Assembly: GCF_000485595.1 (NCBI RefSeq)
Contig: NW_014577952.1
Location: 88,550-132,023 of the forward strand
Length of the DNA: 43,474 nucleotides
DNA from: Priapulus caudatus
Taxonomy: Eukaryota; Priapulida; Priapulimorpha; Priapulimorphida; Priapulidae
Direction of reading: 5' to 3'
Shown: in pieces, positions 1 to 14,998 of the stretch
Layout: each line of letters starts with the position of its first letter
How positions within the stretch are numbered: the stretch's first letter is position 1
The notes under the pieces: generated by a model
Seen by the model: the letters and a program-made list of their open reading frames with translations, nothing else
What the model was told of the DNA's origin: nothing
Databases searched by the model: none
Translations under genes and position numbers: made by a program

Positions 1-258
1 TCTTGGGAAATTCTGCCCTAGCAACGGCCGTGCGACCCTTGACGACCGGTCTGATGCAACAATGATATTAAAAATTCCTGCTTGGATGATCCCTTCGCGA
101 AATATTTCGGGAGTCAATGCAATTTTAACATGGACCATTTATGGAAATTAAAACTTCAACGGAATGACACACGCCTAAAACTCACAGACAAGCCACAATA
201 TGGAAATGCATGTCCAGCATGGCGTATGATAGCAATAATAGGTCAAAGAGAGTATATA

Positions 259-1890
<1,632 letters not shown>

Positions 1891-2165
1891 ATTGATATTC
1901 AATGTCCATTTTCAAAAAGTATTCTTCTGTGCATTTTTTGCGTTTCAGAAACTAGTTATTTATTTTTATAAACTACAGAACTCAATCATTGAAATACTCA
2001 TGATGCAATCGCTGACAGCCCCCCCCCATCCAAACCCAATCCGGTATAGAGGTGCCAGATTATCTGCCATATATTTGCAAAAAATAATATTTGAAAAGGT
2101 GTCTATTTTAGTAGCATTTCAGGAACATCTAGATTCTTGCGTTTAACGCACGCACAGACACACGC

Positions 2166-2187
2166 GGGGGTGAGTGAGAGAGGGAGA

Positions 2188-2225
<38 letters not shown>

Positions 2226-2560
2226 ATAGAGAGCGAAGATAGAGAGCTAGAGAGGAGAGAGAAGAGAGAGAGAGGAGATAGAGTAAGAGTAGAAAGTGAG
2301 AGAGGTAGTTGAAAGAGGAGGAGTAAAAGAGTAAAACTAATACAACACAAGCATAACATAAAGAATGTGTCAGTCAATCATGCATCGTGGCAGGCAGACA
2401 GACAAGGCAGACAGCGCAGACAGGCAGGCAGCAGGTAGTCGCAGGCGGCAGAGGCAGAACATAGATAGACAGACATACATACAACAAATCAACAGACAGA
2501 CTAGACAGCAGACAGCAGCAGGCAGAGACAGCAGACAGGCAGTCGAGGCCGGCAGGTAGC
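2166..2560. repeat. (GA)n then degenerate (CAGA)n microsatellite
   Basis: 2166-2225 is nearly pure GA, breaking into AGAGAG variants to about 2315. 2390-2560 is a CAGACAGGCAG-type tetranucleotide repeat. It lies at an A/B block junction of the larger array. Confidence 0.9.
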
Positions 2561-2956
2561 AGGCAGGCAGAACAGGCAGAAATCGAAGATAGATAGATAG
2601 AGACAAATAAAGAGCAGAGAGAGCATTTACAACACATTTGATCGTCGGACTGTGCTGTTTATCTGTCAATACTAAAACAGTAATAATTGGATCGCTTAAC
2701 GTCGATTTTGCAGTCCAGGAGCGTCCAAATTTTTCGGCGTTATGGAAACTATGTTACTGTATTCACGCTTTTATATTTATATCAACTTTGATTGTTGTCA
2801 TCAATTCGTTAAGCCGCCATTCTGTCCAAAAATTTATGTTAGGTTTGCACCTATGTACAAAATTAATTTTAAAAGATGTTTAATTTTGCAGTAGAAATCA
2901 GAATTTGCGTTTTTTGCACTAAATATACACACCACTCGAGAGGAAGAGAGTAGGGA

Positions 2957-3005
<49 letters not shown>
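2957..3005. repeat. (GA)n microsatellite
   Basis: A GA run inside the larger array, immediately before a block B copy. Confidence 0.9.
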
Positions 3006-3007
<2 letters not shown>

Positions 3008-4199
3008 GAAAGGCCGGGAAAGAAAGTGTATGGAAAAGAGTGAGAGAAACACAACACACAAACACTACTGGTTCAGGCGTGTCATGTTATCTGCCCAATA
3101 CTAACAAACACTTGGTGAAACGTTAGAGAAGTGTCACTTATGGCAGTCCAGGATCATCCAAATTTTTGCGTCTCAGAAATTCTATTTAATTATTTAATTA
3201 CATCTTTAATTGTGAAATCAAATTCAAAATCCACTTATTGCCAAAATTCGTTAACACTTTCACAAATTTACCATTGGCTTAAAAATTTGAAATCAATTTC
3301 GAATCAATTACAATCCATTTCAAAATTCAAGATAGTTTTACAAAACCAAAAACATTTTCAAAATGCTCAATACGAAATGACAGAGTACGCACTCACGTGC
3401 AAGTAAGTGCACCATACCCTGCTATTTGTGTCATACGCCACCCCTGCCATACACGCCACCCCTGGCTCGCCCACCCCACCCCACTTCAGTGGTGCCAGAC
3501 CAACTACGACATAATTACAGAAACAATATTTAGAACAACGTGTACATGTTGGCAGCCAGTAGCTTCCAGATATTTACCACGCACCACACACCGCACACAC
3601 ACACACACGCACGCACACACACACATACACATACATTCACACACACTTACACCTCAGGTTCAGATGTGTTCGGTTATTTGCCCAATGTTTGCAAACACTT
3701 AAAGAAACGTACATTCGTGCATTGTGGCAATCCAGGAGCACCAGAATTTTCGCGTTTCAGAAACGAGTTTCAATTATTCAATAACACATTTAGTTGTGAT
3801 CTCAAATTCCAAATCCACATAATGTCCAAATTCATAAACCGTTTAAAAATCTTATACGAGTTTCAAAAATATTACGATTGGGTTCAAAATCTAAAATCAA
3901 ATTCGGATCAATTAAATTCCCTTTAAAAAATCAGGATAGTTTTATAAATTTTAACGCAATTTCAAAAAGCTCTCTCCGAAATGACAGAGTATCCGCGCTA
4001 AGTTAAGTGCATCAGACCGTGCTATTTGCAAGCAATATATATGTCTCCCTTGCCCACGACACCCCACGCTCGGTTCAGAGGTGCCAGATGATCAGCTGCC
4101 AAATGATTACAGAAATAACATTTTTAAAACGTGTCTATTTTAGTAGCATAGAAACATCCCGAATTTTTGCTTTTTACACATATAAACACGCGCGCGCAC

Positions 4200-4350
4200 G
4201 CACAGACAGACAGACAGATAGACCGACAGTAGTCAGACAGACAGACAATCAGACAATCAGACACTCGGACAGACAGACAGACAGACAGACAGACAGTGTC
4301 TGTCTATCTGTCCGTCTGTCCATCTGTCCGTTTGTCCGTCTGTCTGTCTA

Positions 4351-4384
<34 letters not shown>

Positions 4385-4639
4385 CGTTTGTCCGTCTGTT
4401 TGCCTGTCTGTCCGAATGTCTGACTGTCTGTCTGTCTGACTGTCTGTCTGTCGGTCTGTCTGTCTGTCTGTCTGCCTGTGTGTGTGGGTGTGTCTGTCTG
4501 TCTGTGTGTCTGTGTGTCTGTGTGTCTGTCAGTTTGTTTGTCTGTCTGTCAGTGTATCTGTCTATCTAGCTGTCTGTCTGTCTGTCTGTCTGTCTGTCCG
4601 AGTGTCTGATTATCTGTCTGTCTGACTACTGTCTGTCTA

Positions 4640-4678
<39 letters not shown>

Positions 4679-4775
4679 GCCTTTGTGTGTGTGTCTGTCT
4701 GTCTGTCTTTGTGTCTGTGTGTCTGTGTGTCTGTCAGTTTGTTTGTCTGTCTGTCAGTGTATCTGTCTATCTAGC

Positions 4776-4819
<44 letters not shown>

Positions 4820-4935
4820 CGGCTGTCCGTCTGTCTGTCTTTCTGTCTGTCTGTCTGTCTGTCTATCTGTCTGTCTGTCTATTTGCCTGTCTGTCTGTCT
4901 TTCTTTCTGTCCGTCTGTCTCCATCTCCCTGTGTG
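4200..4935. repeat. (CAGA)n switching to (TCTG)n, with internal duplication
   Basis: CAGACAGA repeats to about 4295 flip to TCTGTCTG repeats that run to about 4920. Within the TCTG part a ~210-bp segment is duplicated: the phrase GTCAGTTTGTTTGTCTGTCT followed by CAGTGTATCTGTCTATCTAG occurs near 4530 and again near 4735. Long Cys/Val/Leu/Ser-rich open frames here are artefacts of the repeat. Confidence 0.9.
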
Positions 4936-5188
4936 TACGCGCGTGTGCATGTGTGTAAAACGCATAAATCTGGATATTTCTATGTCACTGAAATAAATGT
5001 TTTTTTTGTAATTATTTTGCAGATACTTAGGCACCTCTGAACCGAGGGTTGGGTGGGGTAGGCAGGGATGACATTATTATACTGCTTGCAAATAGTAGGG
5101 TCAGATACGCTGACTACGCGTGCATACTGTGTCATTGCGAAGAGAGTAATATTTAAATTGCGTTTAAATTTGTAAATCTATCCTGGTT

Positions 5189-5236
5189 CTGTCTGTCTGT
5201 CTATCTGTCCGGACAGACAGACAGACAGACAGACAG
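5189..5236. repeat. TCTG/CAGA hairpin
   Basis: TCTGTCTGTCTGTCTATCTG runs into TCCGGA and then CAGACAGACAGACAGACAGA, an almost perfect inverted repeat centred on TCCGGA. It marks the point where the flanking array blocks switch back to the forward orientation. Confidence 0.85.
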
Positions 5237-6550
5237 AGGAAAGAATTTTAACAATCCAAGAGCACCAAATTTTTCAGAAACTAGTTCCAATTATTCAATC
5301 ACGCCATTGAAGTCAAAATTGATTGATAGTTTCAAAATTTCATCTGAGTCGCAAAAATATTAACATTTGCTTCAAAATCACAAATTAAATTCGAATCAAC
5401 TAAAACCAATTTCAAAGTTTAGGATGGTTTCACAAATTTAACTGCAATTTCAAAATGCTCTCTTTGCGATGACATGGTACACACGTGCAAGTAAGTGCAT
5501 CTGACTTGACCCTGTTATTTGCAAGCAATATATGTCACCCTGCACCATCCCATCCGTGCCCCAGTTCAGAGGTGCCAGGTTATCTGCCACATAATCACCA
5601 AACAAATTTTTGATAAAAAGTGCCCATGTTGGTAGCCATGCAGGAGCATCGAGATTTCTATGTTGCTTACACACCCGGTTCAGACCTGTCAGGTTATCTG
5701 CCTAATACTTGCAAATACTAACAAAAATTTGTTTGAAAAATGTCATTAGTGGCAGTCCAGGAATCTTCATATTAATATTGGCTCCAAAAATATATAAATC
5801 CAATATTCAAAATAGTTTTACAAAACCAAACGCATTTTCAAAAAGCTCCATTCGCCATGACACAGTATGTACATGCATCAAATCCTGTATAATTATTATG
5901 TCAATACGTCCCACCCTCGGTTCAGATGTGCCAGATTATGTGCCACATAATGATAAATACAATATTTAGAAATCGCTCTCTATTTTGGTAGCCCAGAAGC
6001 ATTCAGTTGTTTCTGTGGCGCACACACATACATACACACGCACGCGCGCACACGCACACACGCATATACACCAACATTCCCAATTCAGAGGTTTCCGGTT
6101 ATGAGGTTTCCGGTTATCTGTCCAACACTTTGGCAACATTTCGGCAAACAATTATCAAAATATAGGCACTTCAGGATCACCAACATTTTCGCTTTTCAGA
6201 AACTAATTTTAATTAGTCAATCACGATTTTTATTCTGTAATTGAATTAAAAAACTTCATAATGCCTGAATTTATTAACAGTTTTACAATTTGATCTGAAT
6301 CTAAAAAATGTTAACCTTGGCTTCAAAATTCGAAAATAAATTGTAAATCAACAAAAATCTATTTCAGAATTTCAAAGTTCACACTATTTTTAACCCTTTC
6401 AATAAAATGTAAATGCATTCTTTAAAAATGGCAATATGCATTTACAGTTAGCACATGAAACCCTACTGTTTGCCACAGGTATATATGATCTTCCAGCCGT
6501 GGTGTTAGGTGTCAGATCATTTGTCAATAATGATTTGAAAAATGTGCACA

Positions 6551-7744
6551 TATCATTACCTGAAAGTAAAGCATTTAGGAACAATAGCTTTATTAATATA
6601 TGAATAATGTAATTGAATAGATTGTTTAAAATCATTTTGATATTATAAACACCGCTTGGGAATTGTGACGAACATATTAATTTTTCACTAGTGGTATAAA
6701 TAATATTTGCGATTGCAACAATATATAAAAAATGTGCCCATATCTCATTCGAAAGCGAGACATTATTCAGCAACGTATTTGTCATAATGTCTTCTACTTG
6801 GTTATTAGACCTATTTTAACGTAATAAACACGACTCAATGTGTATAAATTATTATGAATACATACAAATGTTTATAACCGTACTCAAAAATATGTGGAAA
6901 TTCAAAAATATATAAAAACAATTCTTATATCATCATCTGAACGCGAAGCATTGTTCAGCAATAGGATTTGTTAATAATGTCTTCCGTTTGATTGTTTATC
7001 GAATTGATTTAACGAACTCAATAGTGAAGAAAATGTCAATTTTCCGTGACTACTCTTAATAAAAGCTATTTTCAACTTAATATAAATGTTTACTGTTTCG
7101 TTTGTATTATCTTTTCAGTAATTCCTACTCCTCTCATACTCGTGGGCATATCTGATTTCTTTAGGAGTTCGTGAATATAGTTTTAAACGCAGAACGGCAG
7201 CTCTAATGTCTAGGCTGCATGGCTATCAATGCATTGCGGAAAATAAATTAATGATCTAGCGCTAATTCAACAGTGAACTTTATTTGAGTCAAAACTAACA
7301 CAAATTAGGGCTATATCACTTCTTCTAAAAAAGACAACTTTCCGTGGTGCTACTCTGAGGTTGTGTTTTAGACTGAACGTATCTACAGGGTTGGTTCCTA
7401 AATAATGTAAACTTGAATATGCTTAACCTGTAGCGAACCCAACGTTAGCCGTATTAGTTCGGCAAGTTCGAGATGGATTTCCGAGATAATTTTTATTCAT
7501 GAATAAATTAAATCGGCATCCTTTATTTTCAGTTTTCAAGTGTAAATTTATTTTTTGGCTTTGAACTCACTCACATATTGGAACAACATACATACTCTGA
7601 TTGTTTTAATGCTACTTTCATGCAACGGATTGTTTCTACGAAACTTTGTAGGCAATTTTGAATGCGCGTTTTACTTATTTCAGCCAACAGAGGGCTCCAC
7701 GTAATGAAACTATGTGAATTCATCTGGCAGTTAGTATAGGTAAA
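6551..7744. other. Non-coding, no gene seen
   Basis: AT-rich sequence with two related segments (CATTATTCAGCAACGTATTT near 6760 and GCATTGTTCAGCAATAGGAT near 6948, each followed by TGTCATAATGTCTTC or a close variant), suggesting an old ~190-bp tandem duplication. No exon with plausible splice sites was found. Confidence 0.5.
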
Positions 7745-8028
7745 AGTATCGAAGCCTGAAACGATATACGACTTTTGAGTTTCCGAGTTTTCGAGTTTCT
7801 GAGTTACTAAGTTTCATCTGCGCATGCCTTTTCATATATTTTATTATGTCCGATGTGAAACAAAGAAAAGCAATGATAGGCATAGTAGATAATTTGTTAT
7901 AACTCCTGTCACGAGTTACGGGAATTTTTGTGACGGAATTTTGACCTATTTTGGGAAATTCTTAACTATGGGAAGGTATAAAACGGGACATTTTTGGAGC
8001 ATTTTTCCCTATTTTTTGGGACTTAATT

Positions 8029-8640
8029 AGTCATATCTTCAACATTTCTCAACCAATTACCTTGATATTTCACATGAGGTATGTTCACAGTAGAGGTAAT
8101 TAGTAGCCCTATGACGTCATTTAATTGTACTTTTATTGCATTTCATTGACTTTTTTTAGCCATGTCATCTACATTTCTCAACCAACCACTTTGATATTTC
8201 ATATGAACTATATGTACATCAAAGGTAATTAGTACCATTAATTTGACCTTTGAATAACCCCTACGTAATGACCTATGACGTCATCAAATTGCAGAGCGCC
8301 TGAAACGGTGCTCGCGCATGCGCAATATCTCATCAGAAGAAGAATATTTTGCAAAATTCATGCATTTAAAATGAAGAGCAGGTATCCCAGCAGAGATTTA
8401 TATGATAACATACCATCCGTAGACCTCACTTAAGAAATAGGACGAATACCTTGCATGTAAGGTGTCCGCTGCATATGCCAATCAGTACACAATCTGGCTA
8501 CGTTAGAGTGTTAGCGCATGCGCAATATCTCACCACAGAAGCTATATTTTCTGATGAATATGCATTTATTATGGTTAGGGGGTATCTCAGCATAGTTTTC
8601 TGAAATAGATTTTTATATGTAGACCTGTGTTTATAAAGAG
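8029..8640. repeat. Two successive direct repeats (~130 bp and ~205 bp)
   Basis: 8029-8155 and 8156-8296 share TTCTCAACCAA, CTTTGATATTTCA-type phrases and end at TATGACGTCAT. 8311 onward and 8514 onward share GCGCATGCGCAATATCTCA, a TATCYCAGCA phrase and TGTAGACCT. Both pairs are internal to the foldback element. Confidence 0.7.
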
Positions 8641-8932
8641 GAGAGCGCCCTAGCCTGTAGGGGCAAAACTCCTACTTCACCCCTCCAGAAATCGCATCAA
8701 GTTTAACCATGTACTGCTACACGCCCCACATATCACAAATTTGATACACCTATACCCTAGGATATAATACACAGGATATATAACATTAGCAACTATTTGG
8801 CTACTTTACTATACAAGCTACCGCGCTCACAATCTACTTTCAAGCGTTCATAAATATAAGTAGCAACGTAACATATTCAATATTTTACATTAAATTTTAA
8901 TGATTTAGGGTTCTGGGCTGTATGGTAGGTCT

Positions 8933-8993
8933 AGAACTATAGTATAGCCCTTGTTCGCCACAGGCTGGCGAACAAGGGCTATACTATAGTTCT
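8933..8993. repeat. Perfect 28-bp inverted repeat, 5-nt loop
   Basis: The arm at 8933-8960 (AGAACTATAGTATAGCCC...) is exactly complementary to 8966-8993 (...GGGCTATACTATAGTTCT), separated by CAGGC. It would form a strong hairpin in single-stranded DNA or RNA. Confidence 0.9.
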
Positions 8994-9353
8994 GGAGCTA
9001 GGTTGTATCGGGGTTGTATGGTAACTCCTGCTGCTCGTACTCGTAGTCGTACTAGCTACGCCGTGTTTGAGATACTCACCGCTCTACTAGCCTTTCTACC
9101 AGAAACCCGCGCATTTCTCTTTTTCAGCTCCTCTTTCAAGTCGTTAATTGTCCAGCTTGCATATTTACTGGACAAAGACATTTTTTAGCTATGTTGGTAT
9201 GGAAGACCTGAGACGACATGCGCCTTTTTGAGTTTCCGAGTTTCTGAATTTCCCATCAATATATATATATAAAGTGTTGACAGAGTCGTAGAAAATGTTT
9301 GAAGTCCAAAAATAAACACACTGCGCATGCGTTATTCCGTGACATTAAAGTCA

Positions 9354-9572
9354 GTTTAAATTTAGAATCGCCTACCGTGAGATTAAATGTGTTGCGGGAA
9401 ATGTGATGCGGGAAAGAACAATTTAAATTTAGAATCTCCTACCATAAGAGTAAATATGTGTGCCTTTTTAAGCGGGATAGCATAATTCTAATTTAGAATC
9501 CCCTACCGTGAGAGTAAATGTGTGTTCTATTAAGCGGGAAAGCATAGGGCCTAATTTAAATTTAGAATCTCC
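9354..9572. repeat. ~66-bp minisatellite, about 3.3 copies
   Basis: The word TTTAGAATC recurs at 9361, 9428, 9492 and 9560, each time followed by CCTACCGTGAGAGTAAAT-type sequence and a GCGGGAAAG-type phrase. It forms the loop of the inner foldback. Confidence 0.8.
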
Positions 9573-9792
9573 GTCATAACGCATGCGCAGTGTGTCTGTT
9601 TACGACTTAAATTTTTTTTTCAATGAGTGTTCTCACGTGTTTACATTCTTCCCTGTGTGACCCTTGCTTGACCTCCATATGTAGTACTATATACGATACG
9701 AAATTCAGAAACTCGAAAACTCGAAAACTCAAAAAGTCATACGTCGTTTCAGGGCTTCCATAGTATGTCGTTTCAGAGCTTCCATATAAAAG

Positions 9793-10038
9793 TAGTCAGT
9801 GAGTAAATGCCGTCAAATGTACGGTGGAAATGTACGCAATAAGATTCATAGAGATGTGTTTTCACACGCATCTTTGCAACCTAATCTCATATACAATGCC
9901 CAGCGATCACTACAGGACAAGATAAAGAACGAACCGAGCCTTCTCCATAACAGACGACATGTGGGCTCTGCTGATTTTGTCAAATTAAAAGAGTTAACCT
10001 TTTTACCTACGCAGGCCGTATTATTCTTCAGAATGCGG
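9793..10038 (+). CDS. Candidate exon, unrecognised product
   Basis: An open frame of about 82 codons (beginning SVSKCRQMYGG, including PNLIYNAQRSLQDKIKNE, ending FFRMR) runs into a good splice donor, CGG|GTGAGT at 10038/10039. It starts just after a TAG that could also supply an acceptor AG, but there is no clear pyrimidine tract. The composition is protein-like rather than repeat-like. It abuts the right end of the foldback element, so it could be transposon-derived; the PNxxYNAxR phrase vaguely recalls FLYWCH/MULE-type proteins, which is only an impression. No partner exon was found. Confidence 0.3.
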
Positions 10039-10292
10039 GTGAGTACACAAGGACACGGGGAGAGGTGACGACGAGGCTAGGGTTAATACCCTCACTCATC
10101 TCCCTATCCATATACGGTACCATCCACGCCTTCCCTCCCTCGCCAACCCCTCACGCCATCACCTCATTAGAAAACAATTATCTGCTTCCTCACATTTAAA
10201 AGCGTGGAATGAAGGCGTGTCAATAAAACAGATCAACAACACGAAAGAAGAAGAGATATACCACTGTTCAAAAAGCCGTACGCGCATTCCTC

Positions 10293-10516
<224 letters not shown>

Positions 10517-11735
10517 ATATCTCTCTCTCATGCTCAACACATCCATCGCACATGTGCACACCATTTATACATACAAATTTATATAGATATACATGCATGC
10601 CCATATGCACACAACCCTTCTGCATACATATTAATATAAATATACATACATGCACATATGCACATGCACCCTTTCTGCATACATATTTATAATATAAATA
10701 TACATGCATGCACATATGCACACCCTCTAATAATCCATTCACGGATTATTGTAATCACAACAGGCAGGGAAGGAAGCTAACCCAGCTTTCTGTGGCATAA
10801 ACCTGAAGATACCGCATAGCAAAGTTCAAGTCGCTTGTGCGCAAGCACAGACTAATAATATACTTATATTTATACTTATATACTTTATACTAGTACTACT
10901 TGTCCTGTAAACACACGCGTGCGTGTACCTATGCGCGGCGTGTACATCCACCACAGGTAATGAGTGCGTTGCGCGTGTACGTGCACGTATGTGTGTAAGT
11001 ACACGCTTGCATGTGCGTGCGCCAATGCGTATACGTGCACGCATGCCCCCACTCGTGTGTGAACGAACGCACGTTTATAGTTAGATTGGTTAGCTAGTTA
11101 TAGTTATATAGTTTATAAATAACACGTATATTATAGTTAGCTAGTTGTCGATTTATCTGTGTGATATGCGTCGGGTAACGGTTCTGTTCGTTGTTCATAT
11201 TCGGGATACGAAGAGAACAGTTAAGTTTTAGGCAGACTTGCTGAACGCACATGACAACATTGTTGACAACATGACGACATAATTGACGACAACATGACGA
11301 CATAATTTATTACAGGGATGGGCGATTCAGCGTTATGAAGCTGTTATTATATGGCGGTAATGCGGTAAAATACTGTGAGCATCACGCGCTATACAGCCTA
11401 CAGGGACCTTTTCGTATCGAACGTGTATTCTGATCAAGCTTGCTGAATGACATTATTTACATTGAATTCAGTCAAAAGCAAATTATTGCTATAGGTCTTG
11501 GTCAAGCTAATACTAAATCATTAAAACAAAATTGAGCGTTAAGAACGAATTAAAACAATTAAGTTTGAAATAAAAGTCAAGGGTTTGTCGGGATTGTGAT
11601 TATAATTTTTACACACAACGTTGAGCAGTGTGCGGATTATTAAAGCTGTCACAGGCGGATTTTTTCATAGATGGTTCCATGACGCGTTAGTGACTTTTTC
11701 TCCGACGGAGAGATAAGCCTTCCCGAAGGGGCAGT

Positions 11736-11737
<2 letters not shown>
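10517..11737. other. Non-coding, no gene seen
   Basis: 10540-10735 contains a ~57-bp degenerate tandem repeat (GCACATATGCACACCC / CTGCATACATATTTATA-type units). 10900-11060 is rich in CGTGCGTGTAC motifs. The remainder has no convincing exon. Confidence 0.5.

Positions 11738-11826
<89 letters not shown>
11738..11826. repeat. (CT)n microsatellite
   Basis: A CT run broken once by GTTCTC near 11786. Confidence 0.95.
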
Positions 11827-11827
<1 letters not shown>

Positions 11828-12980
11828 TCTCATCTGGGCTCATCTGGGTCTTACCGGTAGGTTTGTTGGGTTTGGGCGTGTCATGCGCTGACCTGGAGAT
11901 GAAAGATATTTTAAAGTTGGTCGCCGTTTACGGCTGATCTTCGCTTCGTAAGCTGTCTCGCTAGCAACTGAGCTTGTTGTGAATATCTGCTCTTTATATA
12001 AGTAATATGTGCTTCGAGTATGTAAAGTGGGTGCGAGGAGGCGACATGTTACAGGAATACGCATACACGGTAAAACTGTCTAACGCGACAGTGGTACGTC
12101 ACACGTATCAAAAATGGCGCGCCCGACGTATTGTCTGCTGGCTGTATTTTATTATGTGCATATATGTACGGCGATTGTGCTCATTATTTGTTAAGAAGAA
12201 GATCCACTAGTTTTTTTAATCAAGCGACGGTGAATTTTTGTTACGTGTGTCGAGTAAAGTGGTCATAATATAATTTATGAATTACGTATAGGGAAATTTA
12301 CGTAACCCGGGTTGTTGTCGTAGCGCGGGGTAATTATGTTTCATCTTTTCTATAATTTTTCTGTTAAATTATATATTCAAATTATTTCAGTGGTGGCGGT
12401 ATCTTCCGACTACAATGTGATTCCTACTAAATATATAATAATAATACTTAAGGTATAAGCAAACTAAACACGTATACGCAATCCATAACAACAGGCAAAT
12501 TTTAGTTCATATACAAAATAATTTTAATGGATTTGTAATAATACACGGAATCGCCAATGTGGGATGAACCCATGCTCATTAATTATCGAAAGGATTATAT
12601 ATAGTCAGGAATTTCATAAAGAGTCGTGGGAAAAAGAGTGTGTATTTATATACGAGCCATCACGACATAAGATTACTGAAACAAACATAAATCTGGCTTT
12701 GTGTTGTTCATGTCGTTGAGTATCATAACAAAACATCACGGTGATTCATAAAAATGAGGCCACGAAAGTGTAGTGACCAAAATTTTGCCGGTAAATGACG
12801 TATTGGTGGTGAAAGATAGCACCACGTTTCTTTGTTGCTGGCAGTGGTGAAGCTATGTCAGTGAAGCCCGTATATAGTAGATCCGATTACCATGAGTCCT
12901 CAAAGCTCTAATGCGCAGTCAAAGATGGCGGCTGGCTGCACTAACATTAGGCCGAGTCGTAAAACATTGGGGGTCACATC
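11827..12980. other. Downstream flank of the left hemerythrin gene, no other gene seen
   Basis: A 67-codon frame at 12007-12210 (+) has no splice sites or recognisable motif and is not called. The interval just below 12980 would contain the 3' UTR of the minus-strand hemerythrin gene. Confidence 0.45.
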
Positions 12981-14266
<1,286 letters not shown>

Positions 14267-14274
14267 CTTGCTTA

Positions 14275-14358
14275 CTGTGCTGACTGAACACGAGTAGAAT
14301 TTCTGAGGGCCGTGGTAAAGTAAGGACGATGATCATAGTGTCGAGTTGATCTTTTATA
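14275..14358 (-). promoter_or_regulatory. TATA box and shared leader element of left hemerythrin
   Basis: TATAAAAG (minus strand) at 14358-14351 lies 85 bases before the ATG. CGTGTTCAGTCAGCACAG in the leader (around 14292-14275) is identical to the leader of the plus-strand hemerythrin gene. The start site is expected about 30 bases after the TATA box, near 14328, where ATCGTC also matches the other gene. Confidence 0.75.
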
Positions 14359-14727
14359 GCAAGATTGGATCACATAACTGCATCGATATTCGAGGGGTAG
14401 GTCGCATGTTTTTGTCCCACTAGCAAATGCAGATTTTCGTCGCCATTCTTCTTCATTCTCCTCATATACCATCACGCCTGCTATTTTCTATTAAAATAGT
14501 GTAAGAATATCGCTTAAAATTACATTAGAGACGTTGTCGCTTATAGTAAACTGAAACGCTGCGTGCAATCCAGCCTCCCCGCGGGACTATAGTGCGACGA
14601 TTATCGCCATCGGTGACATCTCGTTCGCTGCCTACGTGCAAAGACTCACGTTCACTCACGATATCGTTGAAGACCGGAAACTGACTCCCGGTTTATTCTA
14701 AATTACAAATAAAAATAAAAATCTAGG

Positions 14728-14998
14728 CTACTGACTTCCAGCCTTAAATTGTCGAATCACATCAGCCCGGGTATACCGCCATGTATGGGGAGATGGGTCA
14801 TTTTTCTCGATTTGTTTTTTTTTCAACGAAACAAACCATTGTAGTTTGAACGTTAGAACGAAATGTTTAACGCCCCACTGAGAATAACGATCATACAGAA
14901 CTCTTCTGGCTTCATATAATGTTACAATTTGTGACAACGAGGCTCGCACCGCCTCTACGGGACGCAGATTCGCTTCTCTACACCATGTTTGTCCGCCA
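14728..14998 (-). CDS. Candidate terminal exon or small ORF, unrecognised
   Basis: An open minus-strand frame of about 85 codons (…RPVEAVRASLSQIVTLYE…, ending VIRQFKAGSQ and a TAG) is followed about 30 bases later by AATAAA (minus strand, near 14692). Composition is protein-like, with no homopolymer or repeat bias. No upstream splice acceptor or family motif was identified. It lies between the two divergent hemerythrin promoters. It could be a terminal exon, a decayed retroelement frame or chance. Confidence 0.3.

Larger units (their letters stand above)
7745..9800. mobile_element. Foldback / long-TIR non-autonomous DNA element with nested inverted repeats
   Basis: The left end (7747-7812) reads GAAGCCTGAAACGATATACG, then CTTTTGAGTTTCCGAG. 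The right end (about 9702-9795) carries the inverse, CTCGAAAACTCAAAAAGTC then ACGTCGTTTCAGGGCTTCCA. A second direct copy of the left end lies at 9196-9255 (GGAAGACCTGAGACGACATG), which with the right end forms an inner foldback of about 600 bp. Its arms continue inwards, pairing ACACACTGCGCATGCGTTAT (9316) with ATAACGCATGCGCAGTGTGT (9575). No transposase frame is visible. Long imperfect TIRs suit a foldback or MULE-like element; the superfamily is not established. Confidence 0.7.

Noticed and set aside
4200-4935. Regularly spaced repeats as a CRISPR array
   Set aside because: The repeat is a contiguous tetranucleotide microsatellite without unique spacers, in a eukaryotic genome.
12007-12210. 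67-codon frame (MCFEYVKWVRGG...) as a gene
   Set aside because: No homology I can recognise, no splice or poly(A) signals, and an overlapping minus-strand frame of similar length.
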